Shown: positions 33,430 through 43,639, counted from the stretch's first letter. The stretch is DNA of 64,000 nt from Cryobacterium suzukii (GCF_004403185.1 NZ_SOHJ01000013.1:26244-90243); one strand, 5' to 3'. The notes: generated by a model from the letters alone, not told the origin. Numbers and translations: made by a program.

Positions 33430-36400
33430 ATGGCAGCTGGTCCTATACCTGCCGGGTTAGACGGAAAAGCGTCAGACACGATGTTGGCCCTTGGCCGTTT
33501 TTTCACCCGTTGGGAACACACAGATGACGGACGTGCGGTCTTCCGCGAGGGCGGCCGTAAAGGAGACGTGTTCTACCGAGACCGGTGGAGTCATGACAAG
33601 GTCGTTCGTTCCACCCACGGGGTGAACTGCACCGGGTCGTGTTCCTGGAAGGTCTACGTGCGCGACGGGATTATCACCTGGGAGGCCCAGCAGACGGACT
33701 ACCCGTCGGTCGGGCCGGATAGCCCGGAATACGAACCGCGTGGCTGCCCGCGCGGTGCCGCGTTCAGCTGGTACACCTACTCGCCAACTCGGGTGCGGTA
33801 TCCGTATGCGCGCGGTGTCCTCGTCGAAATGTACCGTGAGGCCAAGGCCAGGCTCAATGACCCGGTGCTGGCCTGGGCGGATGTCGTGAACGACCCGGAG
33901 CGCCGCCGCCGATACCAGCAGGCGCGCGGCAAGGGCGGGCTGATTCGCATTCCATGGTCGGAAGCTATCGAGATTTCCGCCGCAGCGCACGTTCACACCA
34001 TCAAGACCTACGGGCCAGACCGCTGCTCCGGATTCTCGCCCATTCCGGCCATGTCGATGGTCTCTCATGCCGTGGGCAACCGGTTCATCCAGCTCATCGG
34101 TGGCGTCATGACGTCGTTCTACGACTGGTACGCCGACCTGCCGGTGGCGAGCCCGCAGGTCTTCGGCGACCAGACGGATGTTCCAGAATCGGGCGACTGG
34201 TGGGACGCCACGTACCTCATGATGTGGGGTTCAAACGTCCCTGTTACCCGCACACCGGACGCCCACTGGATGACGGAGGTGCGCTACCGAGGTACAAAAG
34301 TCATTGCCATCAGTCCCGACTACGCGGACAACACCAAATTTGCCGACGAATGGTTACCCGCGCAAGCCGGCACCGACGCCGCACTGGCGATGGCCATGGG
34401 GCACGTCATTCTCAAGGAATTTTTCGTCGAACGCACGATCCCGTATTTCGAGGGCTACGTGCGCCGGTATACCGACCTGCCCTTTCTCGTTCGGCTCGAA
34501 CAGCACTCAGATGGGCTCGGCCTGGTGCCGACTAAATTCTTGACCGCCGCCGACCTGCCGGGCCAGGCCGCAGTCGAGGGCGCGGCATTTAAAACCGTCC
34601 TGCTGGATGCAGCAACGGGGGAGCCCGTCGTACCCAACGGATCAATCGGCTTTCGCTACGGAGAAGCCGGACAGGGCAAATGGAACCTCGACCTGGAAGG
34701 GATCGACCCCGCCCTGTCGCTGCTGGGAGTCGCGAATGGTGAGGCCGCCAGCATCCGGATGCCGTGCTTCGAAGCGCCCTCGGGCGAAGGCTCGATTCTC
34801 ACCCGCGGTGTTCCAGTCCGCCGGGTGGCGGGGCATCTCGTGACAACAGTTTTTGACCTGATGATGGCCCAATACGGCGTCGGGCGCCCAGGCCTCCCGG
34901 GGAACTGGGCGTCGGGCTACGACGACTCTTCGACGCCGTACACCCCCGCCTGGCAGGCCGAGATCACTAGCGTTCCGGCAGCGGCGTGCATTCGGGTGGC
35001 CCGGGAATTCGCCCGCAATGCGGAACAGTCCAAGGGCCGCTCCATGATCATCATGGGGGCCGGAATCTGCCAGTGGTTCCACGGTGATGCCACCTACCGA
35101 GCGGTATTGTCGATGCTCATGCTGACGGGATGCATGGGCCGCAACGGCGGCGGCTGGGCACACTATGTGGGGCAGGAGAAGACCCGACCGATCACGGGGT
35201 GGATCTCGCTCGCCAACGCCATGGACTGGAGCCGGCCGCCGCGCACCATGATCGGCACCGGCTACTGGTACATGCACACCGACCAGTGGCGCTCCGACGG
35301 ATATTCCGCCGACTCCCTGAAATCCCCGCTGGCGGAGGGGCACTTTGACGGAATGCACACCGCCGACACCCTCGCCCAATCTGCGCGGCTCGGGTGGATG
35401 CCGTTCTACCCGCAATTCGACCGCAACCCGCTCGACCTCGCCGACGAGGTACAGGCGGCGATTGAGCGGGGTGAGGCGACCGATGCCCCCGCCTACGTCG
35501 CGGCGGCACTCAAATCCGGGCAACTGAAAAGCGCCATCGACGATGTCGATGCCCCCGAAAACTGGCCGCGTACTCTGGTGCTCTGGCGCTCAAACCTGTT
35601 CGGTTCCTCGGCCAAGGGCAACGAATATTTTCTCAAACATCTGCTGGGTACCCACCACAATGTGCTGGGCCAGGACCACGTGAATGCGGCACGGCCTCGC
35701 GACGTGGTGTGGCACGAGAATGCACCGGAGGGCAAACTCGATTTCTTGGTCTCGGCCGATTTCCGCATGACCTCCACGACGCTCCTGTCCGACATCGTCT
35801 TCCCCGCCGCCACCTGGTACGAGAAACACGACCTCTCCTCAACCGACATGCATCCGTTTGTGCACGCCTTCACGCCGGCCATCGATCCGCCCTGGGAAGC
35901 TAAAACCGATTTTGAGATGTTTCACCTGCTCGCCGAGGAAGTCTCCAGGCAGGCCAAAAGGCATCTGGGCACTCGACGGGACCTCGTCAGCGTGCCCCTG
36001 CAGCATGACACCCCCGGCGAGATCGCCCAGCCAGGTGGGGTGGTCAGGGACTGGCGCCAGACGGATATTCCCGCGGTACCCGGCCAGAACATGCCGGTCT
36101 TCCAACTCGTGGAACGGGACTATACCCAGATCGCCGAGAAGCTGGCCACGGTCGGTCCCCTGGCGGAGCAACGGGGTTTCACCGTCAAGAACGTCACATT
36201 TCGCATGGAACACGAGATTCCACGTCTGGCTCAAAGTAACGGTGTGATGCGGGGCGGCGCGGGTCATGGACGGCCAGCGATCGACACGGATGCGAAGTTC
36301 GCGCAGGCAATTTTGAGCTTTTCCGGCACGACCAACGGCGAGCTCGCCGTTCAGGGATTCCGCGAGCTCGAGAAGCAAACGGGAATGCGCCTGGCCGACC

Positions 36401-37149
36401 TGGCCGAGGGGTCCGCGGAGAAACGGATCACGTTCGCACAAACCCAGGCTGCCCCGGTACCGGTGATCACGTCGCCGGAATGGTCTGGGTCAGAAACCGG
36501 AGGCCGACGCTACTCACCGTTCACGATCAACGTGGAGAGGCTGAAGCCCTGGCACACGCTGACCGGCCGAATGCACTTCTTCCTCGACCATGACTGGATG
36601 ATGGACCTCGGCGAAGCCCTACCCATCTACCGGCCTCCCCTCGACATGCAACGCCTGTTCGGCGAACCCAAGTTCGGTCCGAACGGCGACACTGAGGTGA
36701 CGGTGCGCTATTTGACGCCGCATTCCAAATGGTCGATCCACTCGGAGTACCAGGACAACCTGTTCATGCTGTCACTCTCCCGCGGCGGGCCGACCGTATG
36801 GATGAGCCCCCAAGATGCCGACTCCATCAAGGTCCTTGATAACGACTGGGTCGAATGCGTCAGTATGAACGGTGTTCTGGTGGGCCGGGCGATCGTCAGC
36901 CACCGGATGCCGCAGGGAGTTGTGTACGTTTACCACGCCCAGGAACGCACCATCGATGTACCCAAGTCCGAGGCCACCGGCAGGCGTGGCGGGATCCATA
37001 ATTCGGTGAGCCGGTTGCTGGTTAAACCCACGCACCTCATCGGCGGCTACGCGCAGCTGTCCTACGCGTTCAACTATCTGGGCCCGACCGGTAACCAGCG
37101 GGACATCGTCTCGACGATCCGTCGGCGCTCACAGGAGGTAACGTACTGA
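33430..37149 (+). CDS. narG: Respiratory nitrate reductase, alpha subunit
   Basis: 1239 residues, the usual length. The N-terminal His-Cys3 cluster site is visible (STHGVNCTGSCSWKV, then RGCPRGAAFSW). The molybdenum ligand Asp lies in SFYDWYADLPVASPQVFGDQ, and molybdopterin-binding segments follow (WGSNVPVTRTPDAHW, IGFRYGEAGQGKW). The enzyme reduces nitrate to nitrite on the cytoplasmic side with electrons from NarH and NarI. No ribosome site precedes ATG 33430, and a TAGGCTAT box about 12 bases upstream suggests a leaderless message. Its stop overlaps the narH start by one base. No FNR-type box was recognised. Confidence 0.97.
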   Translation: MAAGPIPAGLDGKASDTMLALGRFFTRWEHTDDGRAVFREGGRKGDVFYRDRWSHDKVVRSTHGVNCTGSCSWKVYVRDGIITWEAQQTDYPSVGPDSPEYEPRGCPRGAAFSWYTYSPTRVRYPYARGVLVEMYREAKARLNDPVLAWADVVNDPERRRRYQQARGKGGLIRIPWSEAIEISAAAHVHTIKTYGPDRCSGFSPIPAMSMVSHAVGNRFIQLIGGVMTSFYDWYADLPVASPQVFGDQTDVPESGDWWDATYLMMWGSNVPVTRTPDAHWMTEVRYRGTKVIAISPDYADNTKFADEWLPAQAGTDAALAMAMGHVILKEFFVERTIPYFEGYVRRYTDLPFLVRLEQHSDGLGLVPTKFLTAADLPGQAAVEGAAFKTVLLDAATGEPVVPNGSIGFRYGEAGQGKWNLDLEGIDPALSLLGVANGEAASIRMPCFEAPSGEGSILTRGVPVRRVAGHLVTTVFDLMMAQYGVGRPGLPGNWASGYDDSSTPYTPAWQAEITSVPAAACIRVAREFARNAEQSKGRSMIIMGAGICQWFHGDATYRAVLSMLMLTGCMGRNGGGWAHYVGQEKTRPITGWISLANAMDWSRPPRTMIGTGYWYMHTDQWRSDGYSADSLKSPLAEGHFDGMHTADTLAQSARLGWMPFYPQFDRNPLDLADEVQAAIERGEATDAPAYVAAALKSGQLKSAIDDVDAPENWPRTLVLWRSNLFGSSAKGNEYFLKHLLGTHHNVLGQDHVNAARPRDVVWHENAPEGKLDFLVSADFRMTSTTLLSDIVFPAATWYEKHDLSSTDMHPFVHAFTPAIDPPWEAKTDFEMFHLLAEEVSRQAKRHLGTRRDLVSVPLQHDTPGEIAQPGGVVRDWRQTDIPAVPGQNMPVFQLVERDYTQIAEKLATVGPLAEQRGFTVKNVTFRMEHEIPRLAQSNGVMRGGAGHGRPAIDTDAKFAQAILSFSGTTNGELAVQGFRELEKQTGMRLADLAEGSAEKRITFAQTQAAPVPVITSPEWSGSETGGRRYSPFTINVERLKPWHTLTGRMHFFLDHDWMMDLGEALPIYRPPLDMQRLFGEPKFGPNGDTEVTVRYLTPHSKWSIHSEYQDNLFMLSLSRGGPTVWMSPQDADSIKVLDNDWVECVSMNGVLVGRAIVSHRMPQGVVYVYHAQERTIDVPKSEATGRRGGIHNSVSRLLVKPTHLIGGYAQLSYAFNYLGPTGNQRDIVSTIRRRSQEVTY

Positions 37150-38906
37150 TGCGAGTGATGGCCCAGATGGGCATGGTGATGAATCTCGACAAGTGCATCG
37201 GCTGCCACACATGCTCGGTTACCTGCAAGCAGGCCTGGACGAATCGCGCCGGCACGGAATACGTCTGGTTCAACAACGTCGAGACCAGGCCAGGGCAGGG
37301 GTACCCGCGACGTTACGAGGATCAAGAGAAATGGCGCGGAGGCTGGCAGCTGAACAAGAAGGGTCGGCTGGTGCTCAAGAGCGGCGGTCGGATCAAGAAA
37401 CTTCTCGGCCTGTTCGCTAGCCCGGTTCAACCGGAGCTGAAGGACTATTACGAACCCTGGACCTACGACTACAAGACGCTTATCGATGCCCCGTTGGGCG
37501 ATGACTTTCCGGTGGCCCGTCCGAAATCCCTGATCACCGGCAAGGACACCAAAATCACCTGGTCGGCGAACTGGGACGACGACCTCGGCGGTGCGCCCGC
37601 GATGGGACACCTCGATCCCATCGTAGAAAAGGTGCGCAAGGAATCCGAAGACAAAATCAAATTCGCCTTCGAACAGACCTTCATGTTCTACCTGCCGCGA
37701 ATCTGCGAGCACTGCCTCAATCCTTCCTGCATGGCTTCCTGCCCATCGGGAGCAATCTACAAGCGGGTCGAAGACGGCATCGTGCTCGTCGACCAGGACA
37801 AGTGCCGCGGCTGGCGGCAGTGCATCACCGGATGCCCGTACAAGAAGATTTACTTCAACCACAAGACGGGCAAAGCCGAGAAGTGCACGTTTTGCTACCC
37901 CCGCGTCGAAATTGGCCTTCCCACCGTGTGTTCGGAAACCTGCGTTGGGCGCCTGCGCTATCTGGGCCTGTTTCTCTACGACGCCGACCGGGTCACGGAC
38001 GCGGCCGCTGTCACCGACGTGAAAGACCTGTACCAGTCACAAATGGATGTGCTCCTCGACCCGAACGATCCCGCAGTGGCGGCTGCCGCCACCGCCCAGG
38101 GAATCCCCGCCGACTGGCTGGACGCGGCCAGACGCTCGCCCGTCTACGCACTCGCCAAGGTGTACAAGGTTGCCCTGCCCCTGCACCCCGAGTACCGCAC
38201 CATGCCCATGGTCTGGTACGTTCCGCCGCTCTCACCCATCGTCGACCTACTCACCGAACAGGGTCACGATGGGGAAGACCGTGGCAATCTGTTTGGCGCC
38301 ATCGACGCGCTGCGCATTCCTGTTGAATATCTCGCGGAGCTCTTCACCGCCGGGGACACCGACATGATCACTGATGTCCTGCGCAAGCTCGCAGCCATGC
38401 GCGCCTACATGCGAGGAATCACCATGGGGGAGGAACCCGACCGGTCCATCCCCGAAGCCATAGGAATGACGCCGGAGAGCATGTACGAGATGTACCGGCT
38501 GATGGCGATCGCTAAATACGAAGAACGCTATGTCATTCCGAAGGCCCACGTCGAACAGGCGCACGATCTCGAGGAGATGGGATGTTCCGTCGATTTCGAG
38601 GGCGGGCCGGGCATGTACGAGGATTCCCCATTCGGTGAGGCCAGCGGGCGGCCAACGCCAGTCGCTGTCGAGAACTTCTATGCGCTCAAGGACCGGCAGA
38701 CGTCTGACACCCCCAGCGGCGAGCGCAGCCTGCGTAACCGAGTCAATCTACTCAACTGGGATGGAAACGGGAGCCCAGAGGGTCTCTTTCCCGGCGGCAG
38801 AAATCAGCCACGCGCAGCGCAGCCGTCGCCAGCAGATCTGGACGGCCGCGGGCCGGCCGTCGATTCGACCGGCGGCTCGGCGGGTAGCCCGTCGGTGGAC
38901 CCATGA
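37149..38906 (+). CDS. narH: Respiratory nitrate reductase, beta (iron-sulfur) subunit
   Basis: 585 residues. Four cysteine clusters are visible: CIGCHTCSVTC, CEHCLNPSCMASCP, CRGWRQCITGCP (Trp in place of the second Cys, typical of the [3Fe-4S] site) and CTFCYPRVEIGLPTVCSETC. NarH passes electrons from NarI to NarG. E. coli NarH has about 512 residues. The extra length here is mostly an Arg/Gly/Pro-rich C-terminal tail (about 535-585). ATG 37149 overlaps the narG stop; narJ starts inside its last codon (ATGA). Confidence 0.97.
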   Translation: MRVMAQMGMVMNLDKCIGCHTCSVTCKQAWTNRAGTEYVWFNNVETRPGQGYPRRYEDQEKWRGGWQLNKKGRLVLKSGGRIKKLLGLFASPVQPELKDYYEPWTYDYKTLIDAPLGDDFPVARPKSLITGKDTKITWSANWDDDLGGAPAMGHLDPIVEKVRKESEDKIKFAFEQTFMFYLPRICEHCLNPSCMASCPSGAIYKRVEDGIVLVDQDKCRGWRQCITGCPYKKIYFNHKTGKAEKCTFCYPRVEIGLPTVCSETCVGRLRYLGLFLYDADRVTDAAAVTDVKDLYQSQMDVLLDPNDPAVAAAATAQGIPADWLDAARRSPVYALAKVYKVALPLHPEYRTMPMVWYVPPLSPIVDLLTEQGHDGEDRGNLFGAIDALRIPVEYLAELFTAGDTDMITDVLRKLAAMRAYMRGITMGEEPDRSIPEAIGMTPESMYEMYRLMAIAKYEERYVIPKAHVEQAHDLEEMGCSVDFEGGPGMYEDSPFGEASGRPTPVAVENFYALKDRQTSDTPSGERSLRNRVNLLNWDGNGSPEGLFPGGRNQPRAAQPSPADLDGRGPAVDSTGGSAGSPSVDP

Positions 38907-39523
38907 AGCGCGATCATCGGGTTTTGTACCAGGCGGCCTCCTGGTGTTTGTCCTACCCCGATGCCGAGCTCATCGGCCACATCGACCTCATGCACGCCGC
39001 GCTCGCCGAACAGGGTCGAAACACGCCCAAACTCGACGAATTCCTTCGCTTCCTGGAGGGGACGGAGCTCGCCACGTTGCAGCGTTCCTACGTCGACACC
39101 TTCGATCTCAGCAAGCACCATCCGTTATATTTGTCGTACTGGACCGACGGTGACACACGGAGGCGCGGGAACGTTCTGGCAGCCTTCAAACAGGTCTACC
39201 GCAACAGCGACTACCTGACGAACACGCACGGAGAATTGCCGGACTTTCTTCCCCTGGTACTCGAATTCTCAGCGATCGTCGACCCGGCAGCCGGACGGGA
39301 GTTGCTGCTGCAATATCGACCGAGCCTGGAACTGCTGCGGCTCGCCCTATCCGAACACGAATCGCCCTATGCCGAGGTCCTGGCTGCGGTGTGCGGCACC
39401 CTCCCCGGGGCCTCGCCATCCGATCGCGAAGCAGTGCAACGGATGGCAGGCTACGGACCGCCCGTGGAATCGGTCGGGCTCGAACCCTATGACCCACGTC
39501 TGTTACCGCTACGAGGAGCGTGA
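38903..39523 (+). CDS. narJ: Nitrate reductase assembly chaperone
   Basis: 206 residues of the NarJ/TorD-like family: VLYQAASWCLSYPDAELIGH at the start, YVDTFDLSKHHPLYLSYWTD in the middle and ELPDFLPLVLEFSAIVDPAA. NarJ binds the NarG N-terminus and holds it until the molybdenum cofactor is inserted and the complex joins NarI. It is not part of the final enzyme. It overlaps narH by four bases and is followed one base later by narI, so the order narGHJI is complete. Confidence 0.95.
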   Translation: MKRDHRVLYQAASWCLSYPDAELIGHIDLMHAALAEQGRNTPKLDEFLRFLEGTELATLQRSYVDTFDLSKHHPLYLSYWTDGDTRRRGNVLAAFKQVYRNSDYLTNTHGELPDFLPLVLEFSAIVDPAAGRELLLQYRPSLELLRLALSEHESPYAEVLAAVCGTLPGASPSDREAVQRMAGYGPPVESVGLEPYDPRLLPLRGA

Positions 39524-39524
39524 G

Positions 39525-40277
39525 ATGAACTTGTTGCTCTGGGGCGTGTTGCCGTACGTAATGGTGGCGATTCTGATCGGCGGATCGATCTGGCGTTACC
39601 GCTACGACCAGTTCGGGTGGACCACGCGGTCGTCACAACTGTACGAATCCCGCCTGCTGCGCATCGGATCGCCGATCTTTCACTTCGGCCTGCTGGCGGT
39701 GATTGCCGGGCACTTCTTTGGTTTGGTGATTCCCATGACCTGGACGCTCGCGGTGGGCATGAGCCAGGATTTCTACCACCTCAACGCACTGCTGGTCGGG
39801 GGGATCGCGGGGATAGGCACGCTCGGTGGAATCGTCATCCTGATCTACCGCCGGCGCAAGACCGGGCCGGTGTTCATGGCGACAACCCGCAACGACAAGG
39901 TCATGTACGTCGTGCTGACCGCCGCGATCATTTTCGGACTCTGGACAACTCTTGCCAGCGTGTTCGAAGGCGAACACGGGCACAACTACCGGGAGACCGT
40001 CGCGCCGTGGTTTCGCTCGTTGTTCATCTTCCAGCCAGACATCGCGGCCATGGCCGCGGCCCCGTTCTCGTTCCACATCCACACGCTGGTCGGCATGCTC
40101 CTGTTCACCATCTGGCCATTCACCCGGCTCGTGCACGCGTTCACCGCGCCACTGCACTACCTGTTCCGGCCCTACATCGTCTATCGTTCGCGCGACAAAA
40201 TACCGGGTGAGGTCAGGCCCATTCGACGTGGCTGGGCACCGATCGGAACCGAGGACCGAGCGCGGGACAAACGATAG
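39525..40277 (+). CDS. narI: Respiratory nitrate reductase, gamma (cytochrome b) subunit
   Basis: 250 residues with five membrane helices. The heme-ligand histidines keep the known spacing: 10 residues apart in FHFGLLAVIAGHFFG and 18 apart in HTLVGMLLFTIWPFTRLVH. NarI oxidises quinol at the outer side and passes electrons to NarH. The start ATG 39525 follows GAGCGTGAG, one base after the narJ stop; longer frames upstream overlap narJ and are not used. Confidence 0.97.
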   Translation: MNLLLWGVLPYVMVAILIGGSIWRYRYDQFGWTTRSSQLYESRLLRIGSPIFHFGLLAVIAGHFFGLVIPMTWTLAVGMSQDFYHLNALLVGGIAGIGTLGGIVILIYRRRKTGPVFMATTRNDKVMYVVLTAAIIFGLWTTLASVFEGEHGHNYRETVAPWFRSLFIFQPDIAAMAAAPFSFHIHTLVGMLLFTIWPFTRLVHAFTAPLHYLFRPYIVYRSRDKIPGEVRPIRRGWAPIGTEDRARDKR

Positions 40278-40279
40278 CC

Positions 40280-41506
40280 ATGACACCGGTCACCGTGCGG
40301 GAACGGGCCAGAACCAGTAAGGGGTTCAATCTCGTCCTGGCGACCCTGTCGTCCGTGGTGTGTTTTTGGGCGTGGACGAGTATTGCCCCGCTCGGGGTGC
40401 GGTACAGCGTGCAGCTGGACTTGTCGTCAGCGCAGGCTTCCGTCTTGGTGGCCATGCCCGTTTTCGTGGGTTCGATCGGTCGTATTCCGGTGGGGGTGCT
40501 CACGGATCGGTACGGGGGGCGGATCATGTTCACCCTGGTCTTGCTGGCCACCGTTCCGGCGCTGCTGCTCGTGGCGCTCGCCGGAACCGTGGGGGTCTAC
40601 TGGATGCTCGTGTCGTGCGCGTTACTGCTCGGCGTCGCCGGAACGGTCTTCGCCGTTGGAATCCCGTTCGTCAGCAACTGGTACGAGCTCTCTCGGCGTG
40701 GATTTGCGACGGGTGTTTTTGGTGCCGGTATGGGAGGTACAGCCCTGTCCGCTTTCTTCACGCCGCGCTTCGTTGACTGGTTCGGGTACATTCCCACCCA
40801 CCTGATTCTGGCGTTGCTGCTGATCGGGACCGCCGCCCTGGTCTGGACCTGCATGGGAAACGCGCCGGGGTGGGTGTCCAATGCCCAGCCGTTCATACCC
40901 AAGCTCTTTGCCGCCGCAAAACTCGGTGTGACCTGGCAGATGTGCTTTCTCTACGGTGTGGTGTTCGGCGGGTTCGTGGCCTTCTCGACCTACCTGCCGA
41001 CCTACCTGCGCGATATTTACGATTTCGACCTGACGGCGGCGGGAACCCGCACGGCCGGATTTGCCGTCGCCGCGGTTCTGCTGCGCCCGGTCGGCGGAAT
41101 TCTCGCCGACCGCATCGGTCCCAAACCGGTCGTCATCGTGGCGCTGGCCGCGGTCGCTGTTTTGGCCTGGGTGGTAAATCTGCGCCCGGACGGCGAGATA
41201 CCGGCCGGGCTGACTTTTGTTGCGATGGCGTCGGCCCTGGGACTGGGTGCGGGGGGAGTCTTCGCCTGGCTGGGGCGAAACTCGCCACCCGACACGGTCG
41301 GATCAATCAGCGGCATCGTTAGTGCGGCCGGTGGGCTCGGCGGGTACTTCCCTCCGCTCGTAATGGGCGCAACCTACAACGCCGCCGACAACAGCTATGC
41401 CATCGGCCTGCTCCTGTTGGCGGGAACGGCCGCCGTGGCCCTCGTCTTCGCCATAGTCGCGGTGCACGAACGCCGCACCCAACCGACGGCAAATCAGGTC
41501 GACTGA
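40280..41506 (+). CDS. narK: Nitrate/nitrite transporter of the MFS
   Basis: 408 residues with 12 membrane helices. The NarK-type signatures are GSIGRIPVGVLTDRYGGR in the first half and LLRPVGGILADRIGPK in the second, with GAGGVFAWLGRNSPPDTVGS between helices. It starts two bases after narI, so it belongs to the nar operon. It would import nitrate and/or exchange it for nitrite made by NarG. No separate nirK, nirB or regulator gene follows; the next gene is on the other strand. Confidence 0.95.
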   Translation: MTPVTVRERARTSKGFNLVLATLSSVVCFWAWTSIAPLGVRYSVQLDLSSAQASVLVAMPVFVGSIGRIPVGVLTDRYGGRIMFTLVLLATVPALLLVALAGTVGVYWMLVSCALLLGVAGTVFAVGIPFVSNWYELSRRGFATGVFGAGMGGTALSAFFTPRFVDWFGYIPTHLILALLLIGTAALVWTCMGNAPGWVSNAQPFIPKLFAAAKLGVTWQMCFLYGVVFGGFVAFSTYLPTYLRDIYDFDLTAAGTRTAGFAVAAVLLRPVGGILADRIGPKPVVIVALAAVAVLAWVVNLRPDGEIPAGLTFVAMASALGLGAGGVFAWLGRNSPPDTVGSISGIVSAAGGLGGYFPPLVMGATYNAADNSYAIGLLLLAGTAAVALVFAIVAVHERRTQPTANQVD

Positions 41507-41530
41507 TAGCGACGCTGCCGCTGGGCGCTG

Positions 41531-42628
41531 CTATTTGGTCGACTCAGGGATGAGCTTCTCGGTGCGGTAGCGATCGAACAGGGCTGTGAAGGAGTCGATC
41601 GTGCGGTGGTGCGCGGTGAAGCCGGCGAGGCGGCTCTTGGTGATGTCGGTGAAGACCTCGATGTTCCGGCCGAGGTCGGCGTCGGTGTGCCACCACGATG
41701 CGATGCGACCCAGGTCGGATTCGACGAGGCCGTGCGCGGCAGCGAGTTCGGCCCAGACCGACTCCATGCCGGCCATCTGTACCTCGAGCGGTCGTGGCTC
41801 GTTCACGAAACCTTCCGGCTCGACGCCGAAGTAGGCGGCGATCTTTGGCCACATCGCTCGCCAACGGAAGACGTCGCCGTTGACGACGTTGAATGCTTCG
41901 TTGGCGCCGGCATCCGTTGTCGCTGCCCACACCATCTGCTCGGCGAGGATCGTCGCGTCGGTCATGTCGGTGACGCCATTCCACTGGGTCTCGCTGCCGG
42001 GGAAGACGAATGGGATACCGAGGTGCCTGCACAGGGTGGCCTGTGCGGCGAGGGTGAGTCCCATGTTCATGAGGTTGCCGACCGCGTGGCCGATCACGGT
42101 GTGCGAACGGTGCACCGACCAGGTGAATCCCTGGCGAGCGGATGCCGCGAACAGCTCGTCTTCCTGTGCGTAGTAGAAGTTCGCCACGTCCAGGCGCGGT
42201 TCGTGTTCGCTGAAGGGGGTGTCGGGCATGGCGCCCTGCCCGTAGGCCTCGAACGGTCCGAGGTAGTGCTTGAGGCCGGTGACGAGCGCGACATGACGCA
42301 CCGGCGCGTGGGCGAGTGCGGCGAGGAGGTCACGCACCATGCCGGCGTTCACCTCGATGTTGAGTTCTTCGGTGTTCTGACGCGACCAGGCGGTGAAGAA
42401 AACCCGTTCGGGCATCTCACTGGCCAACGCTCGATTGAGGTCGGCGGCGGAGCGAAGGTCTGCCTGGATCCAGCGCACCCCTGGCAGATCGCGGCCACTG
42501 CGGCGGGCGAGGGCGAGAACCTGCCAGCCCTCGGCAGACAACTGGTCGACGACGGCGGATCCGGTGATGCCGGATGCTCCAACGACGAGGGCGGTATGAG
42601 TGCGGGGTTCCAGTGAAATAGTCATCAT
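41531..42628 (-). CDS. PRISE-like SDR family oxidoreductase
   Basis: 365 residues from ATG 42628 (ATG 42625 equally possible). ALVVGASGITGSAVVDQLSA is the cofactor site. FFTAWSRQNTEELNIEVNAG, LVTGLKHYLGPFEAYGQG and EDELFAASARQGFTWSVHRS match the progesterone 5-beta-reductase/iridoid synthase (PRISE) branch of atypical SDRs. Bacterial members reduce activated C=C bonds; the natural substrate is unknown. It lies tail-to-tail with narK, 24 bases apart. Confidence 0.88.
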   Translation of the reverse strand: MMTISLEPRTHTALVVGASGITGSAVVDQLSAEGWQVLALARRSGRDLPGVRWIQADLRSAADLNRALASEMPERVFFTAWSRQNTEELNIEVNAGMVRDLLAALAHAPVRHVALVTGLKHYLGPFEAYGQGAMPDTPFSEHEPRLDVANFYYAQEDELFAASARQGFTWSVHRSHTVIGHAVGNLMNMGLTLAAQATLCRHLGIPFVFPGSETQWNGVTDMTDATILAEQMVWAATTDAGANEAFNVVNGDVFRWRAMWPKIAAYFGVEPEGFVNEPRPLEVQMAGMESVWAELAAAHGLVESDLGRIASWWHTDADLGRNIEVFTDITKSRLAGFTAHHRTIDSFTALFDRYRTEKLIPESTK

Positions 42629-42879
42629 GGGATGCAACCTTGTGGGGTACGAGGTATTCCTCAGGCCGAAGCAGGTAGATGGCGGTCGCTCCTGCTGGTC
42701 GCTGGATTGGCCCAGCAACTGGCACCAGCAGACCCAACGGCGCGCGAGTGGTTGAACGTTGAACGGGCGATGGGTGTCACTATGACCGTAGAGATGAGCC
42801 ACGAGTAGCCTCCGAAAACGACAACGGGCGTCACCTCTTCGTTGATCGTGCGCCTAGGACTCGCCGACCGCGCACCGTA

Positions 42880-42906
42880 CAGGAGTTCAGGAGTTCAGGA
42901 GTTCAG
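42880..42906. repeat. 8-bp tandem repeat, about three and a half copies
   Basis: CAGGAGTT is repeated three times and then begins a fourth copy. The tract runs into the stop codon of the HutD gene, so changes in copy number could alter the last residues of that protein. Confidence 0.85.
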
Positions 42907-43484
42907 GCTAATTGGGCTTCTAAGGTGATCAGCGCGAGGAATCCGCGCCCTAAAATTTCCGGTGCCAAATCCTGACCACGCACGGCGTCGAATTTTCTCA
43001 GCTCTGCGCTCTGGATGCCCGCCTGACCGGCACCGGCAGCCGCACCGGTAACGACGGCAGTGCCGTGAAGCAGCACGGCAAACTGATCCACGAAGACCGG
43101 CTGCGCACGACGTTTGGACAGCTCAACAATGGAAATATACGACTTGAACTTTCCGCGTCGTGCCATCACATTGAGGTCTATCGTGGTGCCGACCGGGAGA
43201 GCGGCGCTACTGGCGCTGTCGCCCGAAAAGCGAAATGGACGATACTTCTCCATGGGATGCTCGACACCGTCGACGGTCACCACCAGAAGTTCACCGTCGA
43301 TCACGGTGAGAAGGCGCTCCACACCCGAGTAAACGGAGAAATCACCGGCCTCAGCTATTTCAGCGATGCTGACTCGCCAGTCGAAGTCAGCCGAGCCACC
43401 GGGAAAAGAAGCCAGCTCGCGGGCCTGGCCTCCACCGTTACGCCAGGCAGTCGGCCTTATCTCGTGGTATCGAATGATGTCCAT
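42903..43484 (-). CDS. HutD/Ves-family protein
   Basis: 193 residues. RYHEIRPTAWRNGGGQAREL, DFDWRVSIAEIAEAGDFSVY and GVERLLTVIDGELLVV are the family marks of HutD (Ves) proteins, a bicupin fold linked to histidine use in other bacteria. No hut genes are nearby, so the role here is open. The stop is formed within the 8-bp repeat tract. Confidence 0.9.
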   Translation of the reverse strand: MDIIRYHEIRPTAWRNGGGQARELASFPGGSADFDWRVSIAEIAEAGDFSVYSGVERLLTVIDGELLVVTVDGVEHPMEKYRPFRFSGDSASSAALPVGTTIDLNVMARRGKFKSYISIVELSKRRAQPVFVDQFAVLLHGTAVVTGAAAGAGQAGIQSAELRKFDAVRGQDLAPEILGRGFLALITLEAQLA

Positions 43485-43639
43485 GGTTTCAGCCTCAGGT
43501 TAGCAGCTGCACTCCCCGGTGAACCGATACCCAGCGCCAGCTTCGGTGAATCGCCCGGAGTGCTGAACCATTTATCGGGCCACCTCGTGGTAGCTCCAAG
43601 GGCTCCCACACCCAGCTGCGCTGCACTTCACACCAACGC

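Noticed and set aside
41606..42616. 336-codon frame opposite the PRISE-like SDR
   Set aside because: The composition is typical of an antisense shadow (Gly, Val, Glu and His rich) and there is no ribosome site.
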